The notes beneath the pieces were generated by a model. The model was not told where the DNA came from and ran no database searches. It saw only the letters and a list, made by a program, of their open reading frames with translations. The translations under genes were made by a program, and so were the position numbers. DNA of 42,547 nt. It comes from Metapseudomonas otitidis. GTDB lineage: Bacteria > Pseudomonadota > Gammaproteobacteria > Pseudomonadales > Pseudomonadaceae. Below, piece by piece: positions 18,711-26,326 of this stretch (positions are counted from its first letter, which is position 1; each line of letters opens with the position of its first letter). The DNA is taken from positions 1-42,547 of the forward strand of contig NZ_FOJP01000004.1 in assembly GCF_900111835.1 (NCBI RefSeq), in the 5' to 3' direction.

Positions 18711-18775
18711 CCCATGGAAAGTACAATCGACCCTGTGGAACGTCCATTCAGGGGGATCGTTCATATCTTCATAAT
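18711..18775 (+). promoter_or_regulatory. Hydroxylase promoter with 21-bp direct repeat (HpaA-site candidate)
   Basis: Two direct repeats start at 18711 and 18732 with a 21-bp period. They agree at 13 of 18 positions: CCnnTGGAAnGTnCAnTC. Immediately after the second is a poor -35 TTCAGG (18747-18752), then 17 nt and a -10 CATAAT (18770-18775). A weak -35 abutting two tandem sites two helical turns apart is the AraC/XylS activation layout. HpaA as the ligand is inferred. The region 18594-18881 holds no gene. Confidence 0.6.
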
Positions 18776-18881
18776 GTGCCCGAACCCCACCGGGTAGTCA
18801 GACCGCATGTCACGCATGCCGGGTGTTCCGGAGCGTTCGCGGTAGCGCCTGCCTGCGACCAACAATAACCAGGGCCTCCAG

Positions 18882-20051
18882 ATGAAAAAGACAAATCCCC
18901 TGCTCGACGCACTGCGGGAAATCCTCCCCGCCATCGCCGCCAATGCCGCCCAGGCCGAGCGTGATCGCATGGTCCCCGCCGAGAACATCGCCATGCTCAA
19001 GGGCATCGGCATGCACCGCGCCTTCCAGCCCCGTGCCTACGGCGGCCTGGAGATCTCCCTGCCGGAATTCACCGAGTGCGTCATCGCCCTGGCCGGCGCC
19101 TGTGCCAGCACCGCCTGGGCCTTCAGCCTGCTGTGCACCCACAGCCACCAGCTGGCGATGTTCCCCAAGCAACTGCAGGACGAAATCTGGGGCAAGAACC
19201 CGGACGCCACCGCCAGCAGCTCCATCGCCCCCTTCGGCCGCATCGAGGAAGTGGACGGCGGCGTGCGCTTCAACGGCGAGATGGGCTGGAGCAGCGGTTG
19301 CGACCACGCCGAGTGGGCCATCGTCGGCTGCCGCCGGCAGAACGCCGAGGGTGAGCTGGTCTACTGCTTCGCCGTGCTGCCGCGCAGCGACTACGAGATC
19401 CGTGACGACTGGTTCGCCGCCGGCATGCGCGGCAGCGGCACCAAGACCCTGGTGATCAAGGACGCCTTCGTCCCCAACCACCGCATCCAGGCCGCCAAGG
19501 ACATGATGGAAGGCCGCTCCGCCGGCTTCGGCCTGTACCCCGACAGCAAGATCTTCTACACCCCGTACCGCCCGTACTTCGCCAGCGGCTTCGCCTCCAT
19601 CAGCCTGGGCATCGCCGAGCGCATGCTGGAGGCCTTCAAGGAAAAGACCAAAAACCGCGTGCGGGCCTACACCGGCGCCAGCGTCGGCACCGCCACACCG
19701 GCACTGATGCGCCTGGCCGAGTCGACCCACCAGGTGGCCGCCGCCCGCGCCTTCCTGGAGAAGACCTGGCAGGACCACGCCGCCCATGGCGAGCGCCACG
19801 AGTACCCGAGCCGCGAGACCCTGGCCTACTGGCGCACCAACCAGGCCTACGCCGTGAAGATGTGCATCCAGGCCGTGGACCGCCTGTTCGAAGCCGCTGG
19901 CGGCACCGCCTGGTTCGAGGGCAACGAGATGCAGCGCCTGTTCCGTGACTCGCACATGACCGGCGCCCACGCCTACACCGACTACGACGTCTGCGCGCAG
20001 ATCCTCGGCCGCGAGCTGATGGGCCTGGAGCCGGACCCGAGCATGGTCTGA
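18882..20051 (+). CDS. 4-hydroxyphenylacetate 3-hydroxylase, oxygenase component (C2 type)
   Basis: This 389-residue protein has the acyl-CoA-dehydrogenase fold of two-component flavin monooxygenases. Residues include AFQPRAYGGLEISLPEF, CASTAWAFSLLCTHSHQLA, MRGSGTKTLVIKDAFVP and AGGTAWFEGNEMQRLFRDSHMTGAHAYTDYD. It resembles the C2 component of Acinetobacter baumannii 4-HPA hydroxylase, which uses free reduced flavin and O2 to make 3,4-dihydroxyphenylacetate. It is not the E. coli HpaB type. The reductase follows at 20111, and the product feeds HpaD. A closely related phenol substrate is possible, but the operon context favours 4-HPA. Confidence 0.87.
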   Translation: MKKTNPLLDALREILPAIAANAAQAERDRMVPAENIAMLKGIGMHRAFQPRAYGGLEISLPEFTECVIALAGACASTAWAFSLLCTHSHQLAMFPKQLQDEIWGKNPDATASSSIAPFGRIEEVDGGVRFNGEMGWSSGCDHAEWAIVGCRRQNAEGELVYCFAVLPRSDYEIRDDWFAAGMRGSGTKTLVIKDAFVPNHRIQAAKDMMEGRSAGFGLYPDSKIFYTPYRPYFASGFASISLGIAERMLEAFKEKTKNRVRAYTGASVGTATPALMRLAESTHQVAAARAFLEKTWQDHAAHGERHEYPSRETLAYWRTNQAYAVKMCIQAVDRLFEAAGGTAWFEGNEMQRLFRDSHMTGAHAYTDYDVCAQILGRELMGLEPDPSMV

Positions 20052-20074
20052 CCCCGCCACCCGATAACAAGAAC

Positions 20075-20097
20075 GCCGCCCTCGCCAGCAGGGCGGC
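20075..20097 (+). other. RNA hairpin between oxygenase and reductase genes
   Basis: GCCGCCCT and AGGGCGGC form a perfect 8-bp stem with a 7-nt loop, in the 59-nt gap and ending 13 nt before the reductase ATG. There is no T-run. It may lower read-through or translation of the reductase relative to the oxygenase, which is an inference. Confidence 0.55.
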
Positions 20098-20110
20098 CAG
20101 CGAGACGACT

Positions 20111-21043
20111 ATGACTACCCAAGCGTGCTTCGACCCGCGCGACTTCCGTCGCGCGCTGGGCAACTTCGCCACCGGCGTGACCATCGTCACCGCCGCCACC
20201 GCCTCGGGCGAGAAGGCCGGCGTCACCGCCAACAGCTTCAACTCCGTGTCCCTCGACCCGCCGCTGATCCTCTGGAGCATCGACAAGCGCTCCGGCAGCC
20301 TGCCGGTGTTCGAGGCGGCCAGCCACTTCGCGGTGAACATCCTGGCCGCCGACCAGATCGACCTGTCCAACCGCTTCGCCCGCTCCAAGGACGACAAGTT
20401 CGCCGGCTTCGAGCACGAGGTCGGCCTTGGCGGCTCCCCGCTGTTCGCCGACTGCTCGGCGCGCTTCCAGTGCGAGAAGTGGGCGCAGATCGAGGGCGGC
20501 GACCACTGGATCCTGATCGGCAAGGTGGTGGCCTTCGACGACTTCGGCCGCTCCCCGCTGCTCTACCACCAGGGCGCCTATTCCATGGTCCTGCCCCATG
20601 CGCGGATGACCCGCAAGGAAGAGGAGCGCCCCGCCACCAGCGCCTTCCAGGGTCGCCTGCGGCACAACCTCTACTACCTCATGACCCAGGCCCTGCGCAG
20701 CTACCAGGCCGCCTACCAGCCGCGCCAGCTGTCCACCGGCCTGCGCACCAGCGAGGCGCGCATGCTGATGGTGCTGGAGAACGACGCCGGCCTCGACGAG
20801 TGCGGCCTGCAGCGCGAAGTGGCGATGCCCAGGCGCGAGATCGAGGAAGCGGCCGCCATCCTCCGGCGCAAGGACATGGTGGTGGAGCAGGGCGGCAGCT
20901 ACGCCCTCACGCCGCTGGGCGTGGAGCAGGCCGAAGCGCTCTGGAGCATCGCCCAGGAGCAGCAGGACAGCGTCTTCAGCCAGTTCAGCGCCGAAGAGGT
21001 GGAGACCTTCCGCAGCGTGCTCAAGGCCATCATCGCCGCCTGA
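20111..21043 (+). CDS. 4-hydroxyphenylacetate 3-hydroxylase, reductase component fused to a MarR-like domain (C1 type)
   Basis: This 310-residue protein has two parts. Residues 1-165 are a flavin-reductase domain (FRRALGNFATGVTIVTA, GVTANSFNSVSLDPPLILWSI, FAVNILAADQ) that uses NADH to reduce flavin for the oxygenase. Residues about 180-310 are a MarR-type winged-helix domain (LRTSEARMLMVLENDAG, MPRREIEEAAAILRRKDMVVEQGG). The same fusion is known in A. baumannii C1, where the MarR-like domain is autoinhibitory and 4-HPA relieves it. That mechanism is inferred here from architecture. It ends before the hairpin at 21069. Confidence 0.9.
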   Translation: MTTQACFDPRDFRRALGNFATGVTIVTAATASGEKAGVTANSFNSVSLDPPLILWSIDKRSGSLPVFEAASHFAVNILAADQIDLSNRFARSKDDKFAGFEHEVGLGGSPLFADCSARFQCEKWAQIEGGDHWILIGKVVAFDDFGRSPLLYHQGAYSMVLPHARMTRKEEERPATSAFQGRLRHNLYYLMTQALRSYQAAYQPRQLSTGLRTSEARMLMVLENDAGLDECGLQREVAMPRREIEEAAAILRRKDMVVEQGGSYALTPLGVEQAEALWSIAQEQQDSVFSQFSAEEVETFRSVLKAIIAA

Positions 21044-21068
21044 TCCGCGCCGGCAGGCTCGGTCAAGC

Positions 21069-21108
21069 GCCGGGCAGGGTCGTGCAAGACCCTGCCCGGC
21101 GGCTTTCC
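21069..21108 (+). terminator. Terminator after the hydroxylase operon
   Basis: GCCGGGCAGGGTC and GACCCTGCCCGGC form a perfect 13-bp stem with loop GTGCAA (21069-21100), followed by GGCTTTCC. It lies 25 nt after the reductase stop. The T-run is short but the stem is very strong. Confidence 0.75.
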
Positions 21109-21169
21109 TAGAGTGCCCGGCACGTCGCCCTTCCCACCTTCCTCGCCGGGGCGGCGCCCGGGAGGATGC

Positions 21170-22174
21170 ATGCTGTTCCGCGACACCCGAAAGGACTGGG
21201 TCCGCCAACTCGACACCCTGCTGCGGCAGGTGCTCGCCGACCCCGGCCAAACGCCCGCCCAACTCCCCGACCGCGCACTCTCCGACCCCCTGGAGGACCT
21301 GCGCCAGGCCCTGCTGGAGGCGCAGCGCCTGGGTGCCGACCTGGCGCGCTGCCAGCGCGAGCACGCGGCTGACCAGGCCCGCCTCGCCGATCTTGCACGG
21401 CAGCTCACCCAGCTCGAAGGGCAGCAGGCCGAGACCCTCCAGGCCTTCGACGCCGAACGCCGGCACTGGGCCCAGGCCCAGCGCGACTGGGCGCTGGAAA
21501 CCCACGTCTGGGAGCAGACCCGCGCCACCCTCACCGAGGGCTGCTGGGACCTGCAGGTGGCCAACGGGCGCCTCGACGACCCCCACAGCCTGATGCGCAT
21601 CTCCAACCAGTTCCGCGCCGTGCTCGGCTACCGCCCGGACGAACTGCCCGATGGCTGGGACAGCCAGGTGGGCATCACCCACCCCGAGGACCTGCCCCGG
21701 GTGCTGGGGCTGTTCGAGCGGGAGATCGCCGACCCCGCCGGCAGCGGCGAATACGTGGTGGAGTACCGCATGCGCCATCGCCAGCGCGGCTACATCTGGT
21801 GCCGCGAGCGCGGGCGTGCGGTGCGCGACGAAGGCGGCCGGCTGTACCGAGTGATCGGCGCCGTGCGCGACATCAGCGACGAGCGCGCCCTGCACCTGGC
21901 CCACGAGCAGCGCCAGCGGCGCAACCAGCAGGCCTACGGGCAGATCGCCCAGGTGGTGGGGGTGATCAAGGGCATCGCCGAGCAGACCAACCTGCTGGCC
22001 CTGAATGCCGCCATCGAAGCCGCGCGGGCCGGTGATGTCGGCCGGGGCTTCTCGGTGGTCGCCGACGAGGTGAAGAAGCTCGCCGGCAACACCCGCCAGG
22101 CCACCCAGGAGATCCAGGCCATGCTCGACGCCCAGGCCCGCGAGGCCGAGGCGCCGGAGAGCGCCCCGGCCTGA
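21170..22174 (+). CDS. Soluble PAS receptor with minimal chemotaxis signalling tip
   Basis: This 334-residue protein has no signal peptide or membrane segment. Residues about 40-110 are a long Ala/Gln/Arg-rich coiled coil. About 115-240 is a PAS domain of the PAS_3 kind ([45 protein letters not shown]). About 255-320 holds the MCP hairpin tip [19 protein letters not shown] followed by [13 protein letters not shown]. The usual long methylation helices are missing. The ATG at 21170 has GGAGG 4 nt upstream. It probably couples to CheA/CheW; the cue is unknown, and its position after the 4-HPA genes makes an aromatic cue conceivable. Confidence 0.82.
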   Translation: MLFRDTRKDWVRQLDTLLRQVLADPGQTPAQLPDRALSDPLEDLRQALLEAQRLGADLARCQREHAADQARLADLARQLTQLEGQQAETLQAFDAERRHWAQAQRDWALETHVWEQTRATLTEGCWDLQVANGRLDDPHSLMRISNQFRAVLGYRPDELPDGWDSQVGITHPEDLPRVLGLFEREIADPAGSGEYVVEYRMRHRQRGYIWCRERGRAVRDEGGRLYRVIGAVRDISDERALHLAHEQRQRRNQQAYGQIAQVVGVIKGIAEQTNLLALNAAIEAARAGDVGRGFSVVADEVKKLAGNTRQATQEIQAMLDAQAREAEAPESAPA

Positions 22175-22177
22175 GCC

Positions 22178-23416
22178 TCAGCCGCGGGACACGCGGATCG
22201 CGTAGTGGCGCTTCTTGCCCAGGCTCAGGGTCCAGCCCTGGGCCTCGGCCGGCAGCGGCGCGTCGAGGTCGCGCACCTCCACCCCGTCCAGGCGCACGCC
22301 ACCGCCGGCGGCCAGGCGCCGGGCCGCGCCACGGGAGGGCTGCAGGCCGGCATCCAGCAACAGGTCGATCAGCGTCGCGCCCTGCGCCAGCGCCTCGGCC
22401 GACAGCTCCAGCTGCACCGCCGCCAGGTCGCCCTGGCCGCCGCCGAACAGCGCCGCTGCCGTGGCTTCCGCCTCACGGGCCGCCGCCTCGCCGTGGGCCA
22501 GGGCGGTGGCGTGGTTGGCCAGCACCACTTTGGCGGCGTTCAGCTCGGCGCCCTTGAGCGCTGCCAGGCGGGCGATCTCGTCCAGCTCCAGTTCGGTGAA
22601 CAGGGCCAGGAAGCGGGCCACATCGCGGTCGTCGCAGTTGCGCCAGAACTGCCAGAAGGCATAGGGCGCCAGGCGGTCGGCGTTGAGCCACACCGCGCCA
22701 TTGGCGGACTTGCCCATCTTGCGCCCGTCGCTGGTGGTCAGCAGCGGCATGGTCAGCCCGTAGAGCGGCGCGGTGCCCTGGCGGCGCCCCAGCTCCACGC
22801 CGTTGATGATGTTCGCCCACTGGTCCGCACCGCCCAGCTGCAGGGTGCAGCCATGCCGGCGCGCCAGCTCGGTGAAGTCGTGGGCCTGCAGCAGGGTGTA
22901 GCCGAACTCCTGGAAGGACAGCGAGTGCTCGCGGTCCAGGCGCTGGCGCACCGCGTCGAAGGTCAGCAGGCGGTTGACCGAGAAATGCCGCCCCACCTGG
23001 TTGAGGAAGGCCAGGTAGCCGATGCCGTCGAGCCACTCGGCGTTGTCCACCACCCGCGCGCCGGGGGCGTCGAGGTCGACGTAGCGGCCGAAGGCGGAGG
23101 TGATGCCGGCGATGTTCGCCTGGATCTGCGCCTCGCTCAGCATCGGCCGGCTCTCGTCACGGAAGCTGGGATCGCCGATGCGCGTGGTGGCCCCGCCGAT
23201 CAGCAGGATCGGGTGGTGGCCGAAGCGCTGCATCCAGCGCATCAGCATCAGGCCCTGCAGGTGGCCGACGTGGAGGCTGTCGGCGGTGGCGTCGAAGCCC
23301 AGGTAGAGGCTGACCGGGCCCTGGGCGAGGTGCTGGCGCAGGCCTTCCAGGTCGGTGCACTGGTGCACGAAGCCACGGGCTTGCAGCAGGGCGAGGAGGT
23401 CGGGGGTGGTGTTCAT
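22178..23416 (-). CDS. tyrS: Tyrosyl-tRNA synthetase
   Basis: This 412-residue class Ic synthetase has the HIGH-type motif as HVGH (within [16 protein letters not shown]), the tyrosine-pocket segment [12 protein letters not shown], and KMSKS as KMGKS ([14 protein letters not shown]). A C-terminal S4 RNA-binding domain is at about 345-410 ([22 protein letters not shown]). It charges tRNA-Tyr. AAGGAGA sits just before the ATG. The gene is preceded by a tyrosine-rich leader ORF and alternative hairpins (23420-23557), so its expression is probably tuned to tyrosyl-tRNA supply. Some pseudomonads carry two TyrS forms; which one this is cannot be decided here. Confidence 0.95.
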   Translation of the reverse strand: MNTTPDLLALLQARGFVHQCTDLEGLRQHLAQGPVSLYLGFDATADSLHVGHLQGLMLMRWMQRFGHHPILLIGGATTRIGDPSFRDESRPMLSEAQIQANIAGITSAFGRYVDLDAPGARVVDNAEWLDGIGYLAFLNQVGRHFSVNRLLTFDAVRQRLDREHSLSFQEFGYTLLQAHDFTELARRHGCTLQLGGADQWANIINGVELGRRQGTAPLYGLTMPLLTTSDGRKMGKSANGAVWLNADRLAPYAFWQFWRNCDDRDVARFLALFTELELDEIARLAALKGAELNAAKVVLANHATALAHGEAAAREAEATAAALFGGGQGDLAAVQLELSAEALAQGATLIDLLLDAGLQPSRGAARRLAAGGGVRLDGVEVRDLDAPLPAEAQGWTLSLGKKRHYAIRVSRG

Positions 23417-23419
23417 GGT

Positions 23420-23498
23420 GTCTCCTTGGTTGGGCCCGAGGAGACCGGGGATTCCGAGCCGCCTCAGGCGGATCGGATGAGCACGCGGCTACCGCCTG
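23420..23498 (-). promoter_or_regulatory. tyrS leader: mutually exclusive RNA hairpins
   Basis: In the minus-strand transcript, segment 2 (23492-23498, CAGGCGG, end of the leader ORF) can pair with segment 3 (23465-23471, CCGCCUG) over 7 bp. Alternatively segment 3 folds with the next bases into the hairpin at 23454-23476 (CCGA.CCGCC-UGA-GGCGG.UCGG). Segment 2 can also pair with CCGCCU copies inside the leader ORF (23524-23529 or 23535-23540). The tyrS ribosome site (AGGAGAC in the RNA, plus-strand 23420-23426) is complementary over 7 bp to GUCUCCU at 23439-23445. That segment can instead sit in the loop of CCCG/CGGG (23435-23449). Confidence 0.7.
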
Positions 23499-23557
23499 GA
23501 ATCAGGAGTCGGGTAGGCGTAATAGGCGGCCGCGAGGCGGATCGTTAACGTATTCAT
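23489..23557 (-). CDS. Tyrosine-rich leader peptide upstream of tyrS
   Basis: This 22-codon ORF, ATG (23555-23557) to TAG (23489-23491), begins MNTLTIRLAAA and then has YYAY. Three of its 22 codons are Tyr, at 23522-23524, 23519-23521 and 23513-23515. It ends 72 nt before the tyrS ATG. The predicted start site of the promoter at 23566-23593 is only about 3 nt before this ATG, so the ORF would be read leaderless or nearly so. Stalling at the Tyr codons would cover the CCGCCU segment and change downstream pairing. I know of no described family for it. Confidence 0.68.
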   Translation of the reverse strand: MNTLTIRLAAAYYAYPTPDSRR

Positions 23558-23565
23558 GGTCTCGC

Positions 23566-23593
23566 ATTCTAGCGGCATGAAAGGCCGCGTCAA
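23566..23593 (-). promoter_or_regulatory. tyrS leader promoter
   Basis: On the minus strand, -35 TTGACG (23588-23593), a 16-nt spacer and -10 TAGAAT (23566-23571) make a strong sigma-70 promoter. The expected start, near 23560, is immediately upstream of the leader ATG at 23557. The rest of 23594-23688 shows nothing further. Confidence 0.75.
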
Positions 23594-23688
23594 TGCGCGG
23601 TGGATCATGGAATGGGTTCTTTCTGCGGAGGGCCTTGTCGCTGTCCCATCAGCCGGCATGACGTCAGCGTGCGTCTCGGCGGTTTGGC

Positions 23689-24546
23689 TCAGGCCCCTGC
23701 CGGCTTCGCCTGGAACCGCCCCCGCAGCACCAGTGCGATACCACCCAGCACCGCCACCGACACCAGCGCCAGGCGCAGGCTGATGGCTTCCCCCAGCAGC
23801 AGGGCGCCCCCGAGGGCGGCCAGGACCGGGACGCTCAGCTGCACGCTGGCGGCCTGCAGGGCGCCCAGACCGGGGAGGGCGCTGTACCAGATGGCGTAGC
23901 CGATGCCGGAAGTGAGCGCGCCGGAGAGCAGCGCATAGGCCAGGCCCGGGCCGTCCCAGCTCAACTGGCCGAGGAAGGGCAGCAGCAACAGCCCGCCCAG
24001 GGGCAGGGCGCGGATGAAGTTGCCCGCCGTGGCCGCCAGCGGCGGGCCGGCCTGGCGGCCGAGCAGGGTGTAGGCGCCCCAGGCCAGGCCTGCCAGCAGC
24101 ATCAGCAGGGCGCCGCCCAGAGGCGGGGCGCTGGCGCCGGGCAGCAACAGGACCACCAGCCCGCCGCCGGCCAGCAGGAAGCCGATGCTCTGCAGCGGCC
24201 CCAGGCGTTCGCCACGCAGCAGGCCCACCGCGCCCATGCTCAGCTGCACCGCGCCGAACAGCAGCAGTGCGCCGCTGCCCGCATCCAGTTGCAGGTAGGC
24301 GTAGGAGAAGGCGGCGGCATAGACGAACAGCGCAGTGGCGGCCCGCCAGTTGCCGCTGGGGGCCAGGGGCGGGCGGCGCAGGCGCAGCAGCAGGCCGAGC
24401 ACCAGGGCACCGGCCACCAGGCGCAGCACGGTGAAGCTCACCGCGTCCACGGCGGTGTGCTTGAGGGCCAGGCGACAGAGCAGCGAGTTGCCGGCGAAGG
24501 CCAGCATGGCCAGGGCGGTGAGCAGCAGGATGCGTGGAGCGGGCAT
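23689..24546 (-). CDS. EamA/DMT-family permease
   Basis: This 285-residue protein has ten hydrophobic segments in two homologous EamA repeats. The first starts LTALAMLAFAGNSLLCRLAL, the second GGALLMLLAGLAWGAYTLLGR. Members export or import small metabolites; no substrate can be assigned. It lies 25 nt downstream of erbR on the same strand, so it may be the last gene of that transcript. No terminator is evident after its stop. Confidence 0.82.
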   Translation of the reverse strand: MPAPRILLLTALAMLAFAGNSLLCRLALKHTAVDAVSFTVLRLVAGALVLGLLLRLRRPPLAPSGNWRAATALFVYAAAFSYAYLQLDAGSGALLLFGAVQLSMGAVGLLRGERLGPLQSIGFLLAGGGLVVLLLPGASAPPLGGALLMLLAGLAWGAYTLLGRQAGPPLAATAGNFIRALPLGGLLLLPFLGQLSWDGPGLAYALLSGALTSGIGYAIWYSALPGLGALQAASVQLSVPVLAALGGALLLGEAISLRLALVSVAVLGGIALVLRGRFQAKPAGA

Positions 24547-24571
24547 GGGCCTCCGGGCGTGGGCGCCGTGG

Positions 24572-25234
24572 TCAGCGGCGCAGGTAGGCCGAGAAGTCGA
24601 TGTCGCTGGCGCAGAGGATCGCCTGCACCCGGTTGTGCACGTTGAGCTTGCGCAGGATGGCCGAGACGTGGGCCTTCACCGTGGTCTCGGCGATGTCCAG
24701 GTTGTAGGCGATCTGCTTGTTGGATTCGCCCTTGGTCATGCGCTCCAGCACCAGCAGCTGCTTGCGGGTCAGCGCCTGCAGCAGCTCCGGCGGGATGGCG
24801 TGCTCGTCCTGGCCCCGGCGCGGCGCGGCCTTCTGGGTGCGGATGATGTCCGAGGGCAGGTAGACGTTGCCGTTGAGGATCTGCTCGATGGCCTCGGTCA
24901 TCTGCGCGCGCGGCGAGGACTTGGTGATGAAACCCACTGCGCCGTAGGTGATGGCCTGCAGCACCACCTGCTTGTCCTGCTCGGCGGAGACGATCACCAC
25001 CGGGATGGTCGGCGCCTCGTTGCGCAGGTTGATCAGGCCGTTGAGGCCGTGCATGCCGGGCATGTTCAGGTCGAGCAGGATGAGGTCGAGGTCGTCGTGC
25101 TCCTGAGTCAGGCCGAGGGCGCTGTCCAGGTCGGCGGTCTCCATGACTTCGCTGTCGGGGAAGCCGTCGCTGATGACGTTGTGGATGGCTTCGCGGAACA
25201 GGGGGTGATCGTCGGCGATCAGGATCTTGTACAT
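24572..25234 (-). CDS. erbR: LuxR/NarL-type response regulator of PQQ-alcohol oxidation
   Basis: This 220-residue response regulator has a receiver domain (1-120) with the acidic pair DDH at 8-10, phospho-acceptor Asp55 in LLDLNMPG and Lys in ITKSSP. A LuxR-type helix-turn-helix follows (about 154-204, [36 protein letters not shown]). It closely fits AgmR/ErbR (PedR1), which controls exa and pqq genes in Pseudomonas. It lies next to the CXXCW gene and pqqA, and ErcS (36799) is a plausible upstream kinase. The 41-nt gap to the CXXCW gene suggests co-transcription. The alternative name is agmR. Confidence 0.85.
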   Translation of the reverse strand: MYKILIADDHPLFREAIHNVISDGFPDSEVMETADLDSALGLTQEHDDLDLILLDLNMPGMHGLNGLINLRNEAPTIPVVIVSAEQDKQVVLQAITYGAVGFITKSSPRAQMTEAIEQILNGNVYLPSDIIRTQKAAPRRGQDEHAIPPELLQALTRKQLLVLERMTKGESNKQIAYNLDIAETTVKAHVSAILRKLNVHNRVQAILCASDIDFSAYLRR

Positions 25235-25275
25235 GGCCAGGTCACCTCGTTGTTGTGGTTGTGGGTGGACGGCGA

Positions 25276-25818
25276 TCAGGGGAAGGGCTGCGGTTCGGCC
25301 GGTGTCAGCGGCAGGCCGGCCTGCTGCCAGGCGTCGATGCCGTCACGGTACCAGTAGAGGTTGCGGTAGCCCAGTGCGTGGGCGCGGCGGGCGGCGTTCC
25401 AGCCCAGCCAGCAATCGGAGCGGCAGTAGAACACCAGGGGCCAGTCCTTGTCGCCCTGGCTGATGCGTTCGAGGTTGCGGCTGAAGTAGGCCTGCCAGTC
25501 CGGGGTCAGGGCGCCGTCGCCGGTGTTGGCCAGCCACAGGCTGCCGGGCAGGTTGGCGTGGACCTCGTCGGGGATGAAGCGCTCGTTCAGCCAGGTGCGC
25601 CGGTAGACGTCCACCAGGCGGGTACGCGGCTCGCGGGCCAGCAACTGGCGCAGGCCCTCGGTGTCGAGGGTGCGGGCCTGCTCGTGCCGGGCCGGGGTGG
25701 GGCTGCGGTACTGGGTGATGCGGTAGCCGTCCGGGGAGAACAGCGGGGCGGTAGTGTCCGCCGCCCAGGCAGGGACGGACAGCAGGCAGAGCAGCAGGGC
25801 CTTCTGGATGAGGCGCAT
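25276..25818 (-). CDS. PQQ-catabolism-associated CXXCW rhodanese-like protein
   Basis: This 180-residue protein has a signal peptide ([20 protein letters not shown]), so it is probably periplasmic. Its rhodanese-like fold ends in [22 protein letters not shown]. The CxxCW motif defines a family known to co-occur with PQQ-dependent alcohol oxidation genes, with biochemical role unproven. In a rhodanese the first Cys would be catalytic; the second could allow redox chemistry or metal (copper, haem) handling. The adjacent erbR and pqq genes support a role in maturing or supporting the PQQ dehydrogenase system. Confidence 0.82.
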   Translation of the reverse strand: MRLIQKALLLCLLSVPAWAADTTAPLFSPDGYRITQYRSPTPARHEQARTLDTEGLRQLLAREPRTRLVDVYRRTWLNERFIPDEVHANLPGSLWLANTGDGALTPDWQAYFSRNLERISQGDKDWPLVFYCRSDCWLGWNAARRAHALGYRNLYWYRDGIDAWQQAGLPLTPAEPQPFP

Positions 25819-25847
25819 GGCGAGGTTCTCATTGTTCTTGTCGGCCC

Positions 25848-25894
25848 ATTACATGCCAGGGCGGGAGCCTTGCAAATCCTACGTTCTACGGATT
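25848..25894 (-). promoter_or_regulatory. CXXCW-erbR promoter and activator-site candidate
   Basis: On the minus strand, -35 TTGCAA (25870-25875), 16 nt and -10 TGTAAT (25848-25853) precede the CXXCW gene. Overlapping and upstream of the -35 is AATCC-N10-GGATT (25875-25894), an inverted repeat placed where a NarL/LuxR-type activator would sit. ErbR as binder is inferred. Between this and pqqA (25895-26168) I see no gene. Confidence 0.45.
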
Positions 25895-26168
25895 GAAGCA
25901 GTACCAAAGTAGTAGGTCGGGGCCCCGTGGTCGGCGGCTGGGGCGGGGCAAGGCCCCATCAGTCGGGGCTTGGCGAGCTGCGGGTCGGGCCTGGTGAGAG
26001 AGGGCTGGGCACCGGTCGCCGTTTTCTTCGAACCCGGGGCGGGCTCGGGCCCTCCAATCCCGGGTAGGGCACGCGGGGCCGTGCCGTGGCGGGTTCGGTC
26101 ACCCGATCGGCCGGTGCGCAGGGGCTCGCCGACCCCTACCAAATCAGGACCGGAACTCCGTCGAAAGT

Positions 26169-26218
26169 AGCATTCGGAGCCCTCCGGGCCGGTGTTTAAC
26201 TCGAGGCGCCGGAATGCT
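26169..26218 (+). other. Structured pqqA leader (nested inverted repeats)
   Basis: AGCATTC (26169-26175) pairs with GAATGCT (26212-26218). Inside is the smaller CGGAG/CTCCG repeat (26175-26186). The structure ends 15 nt before the pqqA ribosome site AGAGGA. It could be a stability or regulatory fold; no known riboswitch is recognised. Confidence 0.35.
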
Positions 26219-26247
26219 CCGGCCCCCAATAAGAAGAGGATCGACCC

Positions 26248-26319
26248 ATGTGGACCAAACCCGCCTTTACCGACCTGCGCATTGGCTTCGAAGTGACGCT
26301 GTACTTCGCCAACCGCTGA
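26248..26319 (+). CDS. pqqA: PQQ precursor peptide PqqA
   Basis: This 23-residue peptide starts [16 protein letters not shown]. It contains the conserved Glu15 and Tyr19 (E-V-T-L-Y) that PqqE cross-links and from which all PQQ carbons and nitrogens derive. Length and sequence are standard for PqqA. AGAGGA lies about 9 nt before the ATG. It is followed by a hairpin and pqqB. The ORF is too short for most gene callers. Confidence 0.96.
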   Translation: MWTKPAFTDLRIGFEVTLYFANR

Positions 26320-26326
26320 TCCGAAG

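Noticed and set aside
25861-26247. Overlapping minus-strand frame of 318 codons through the pqqA upstream region
   Set aside because: It includes antisense of pqqB and repetitive non-coding sequence, with no domain or start signal.
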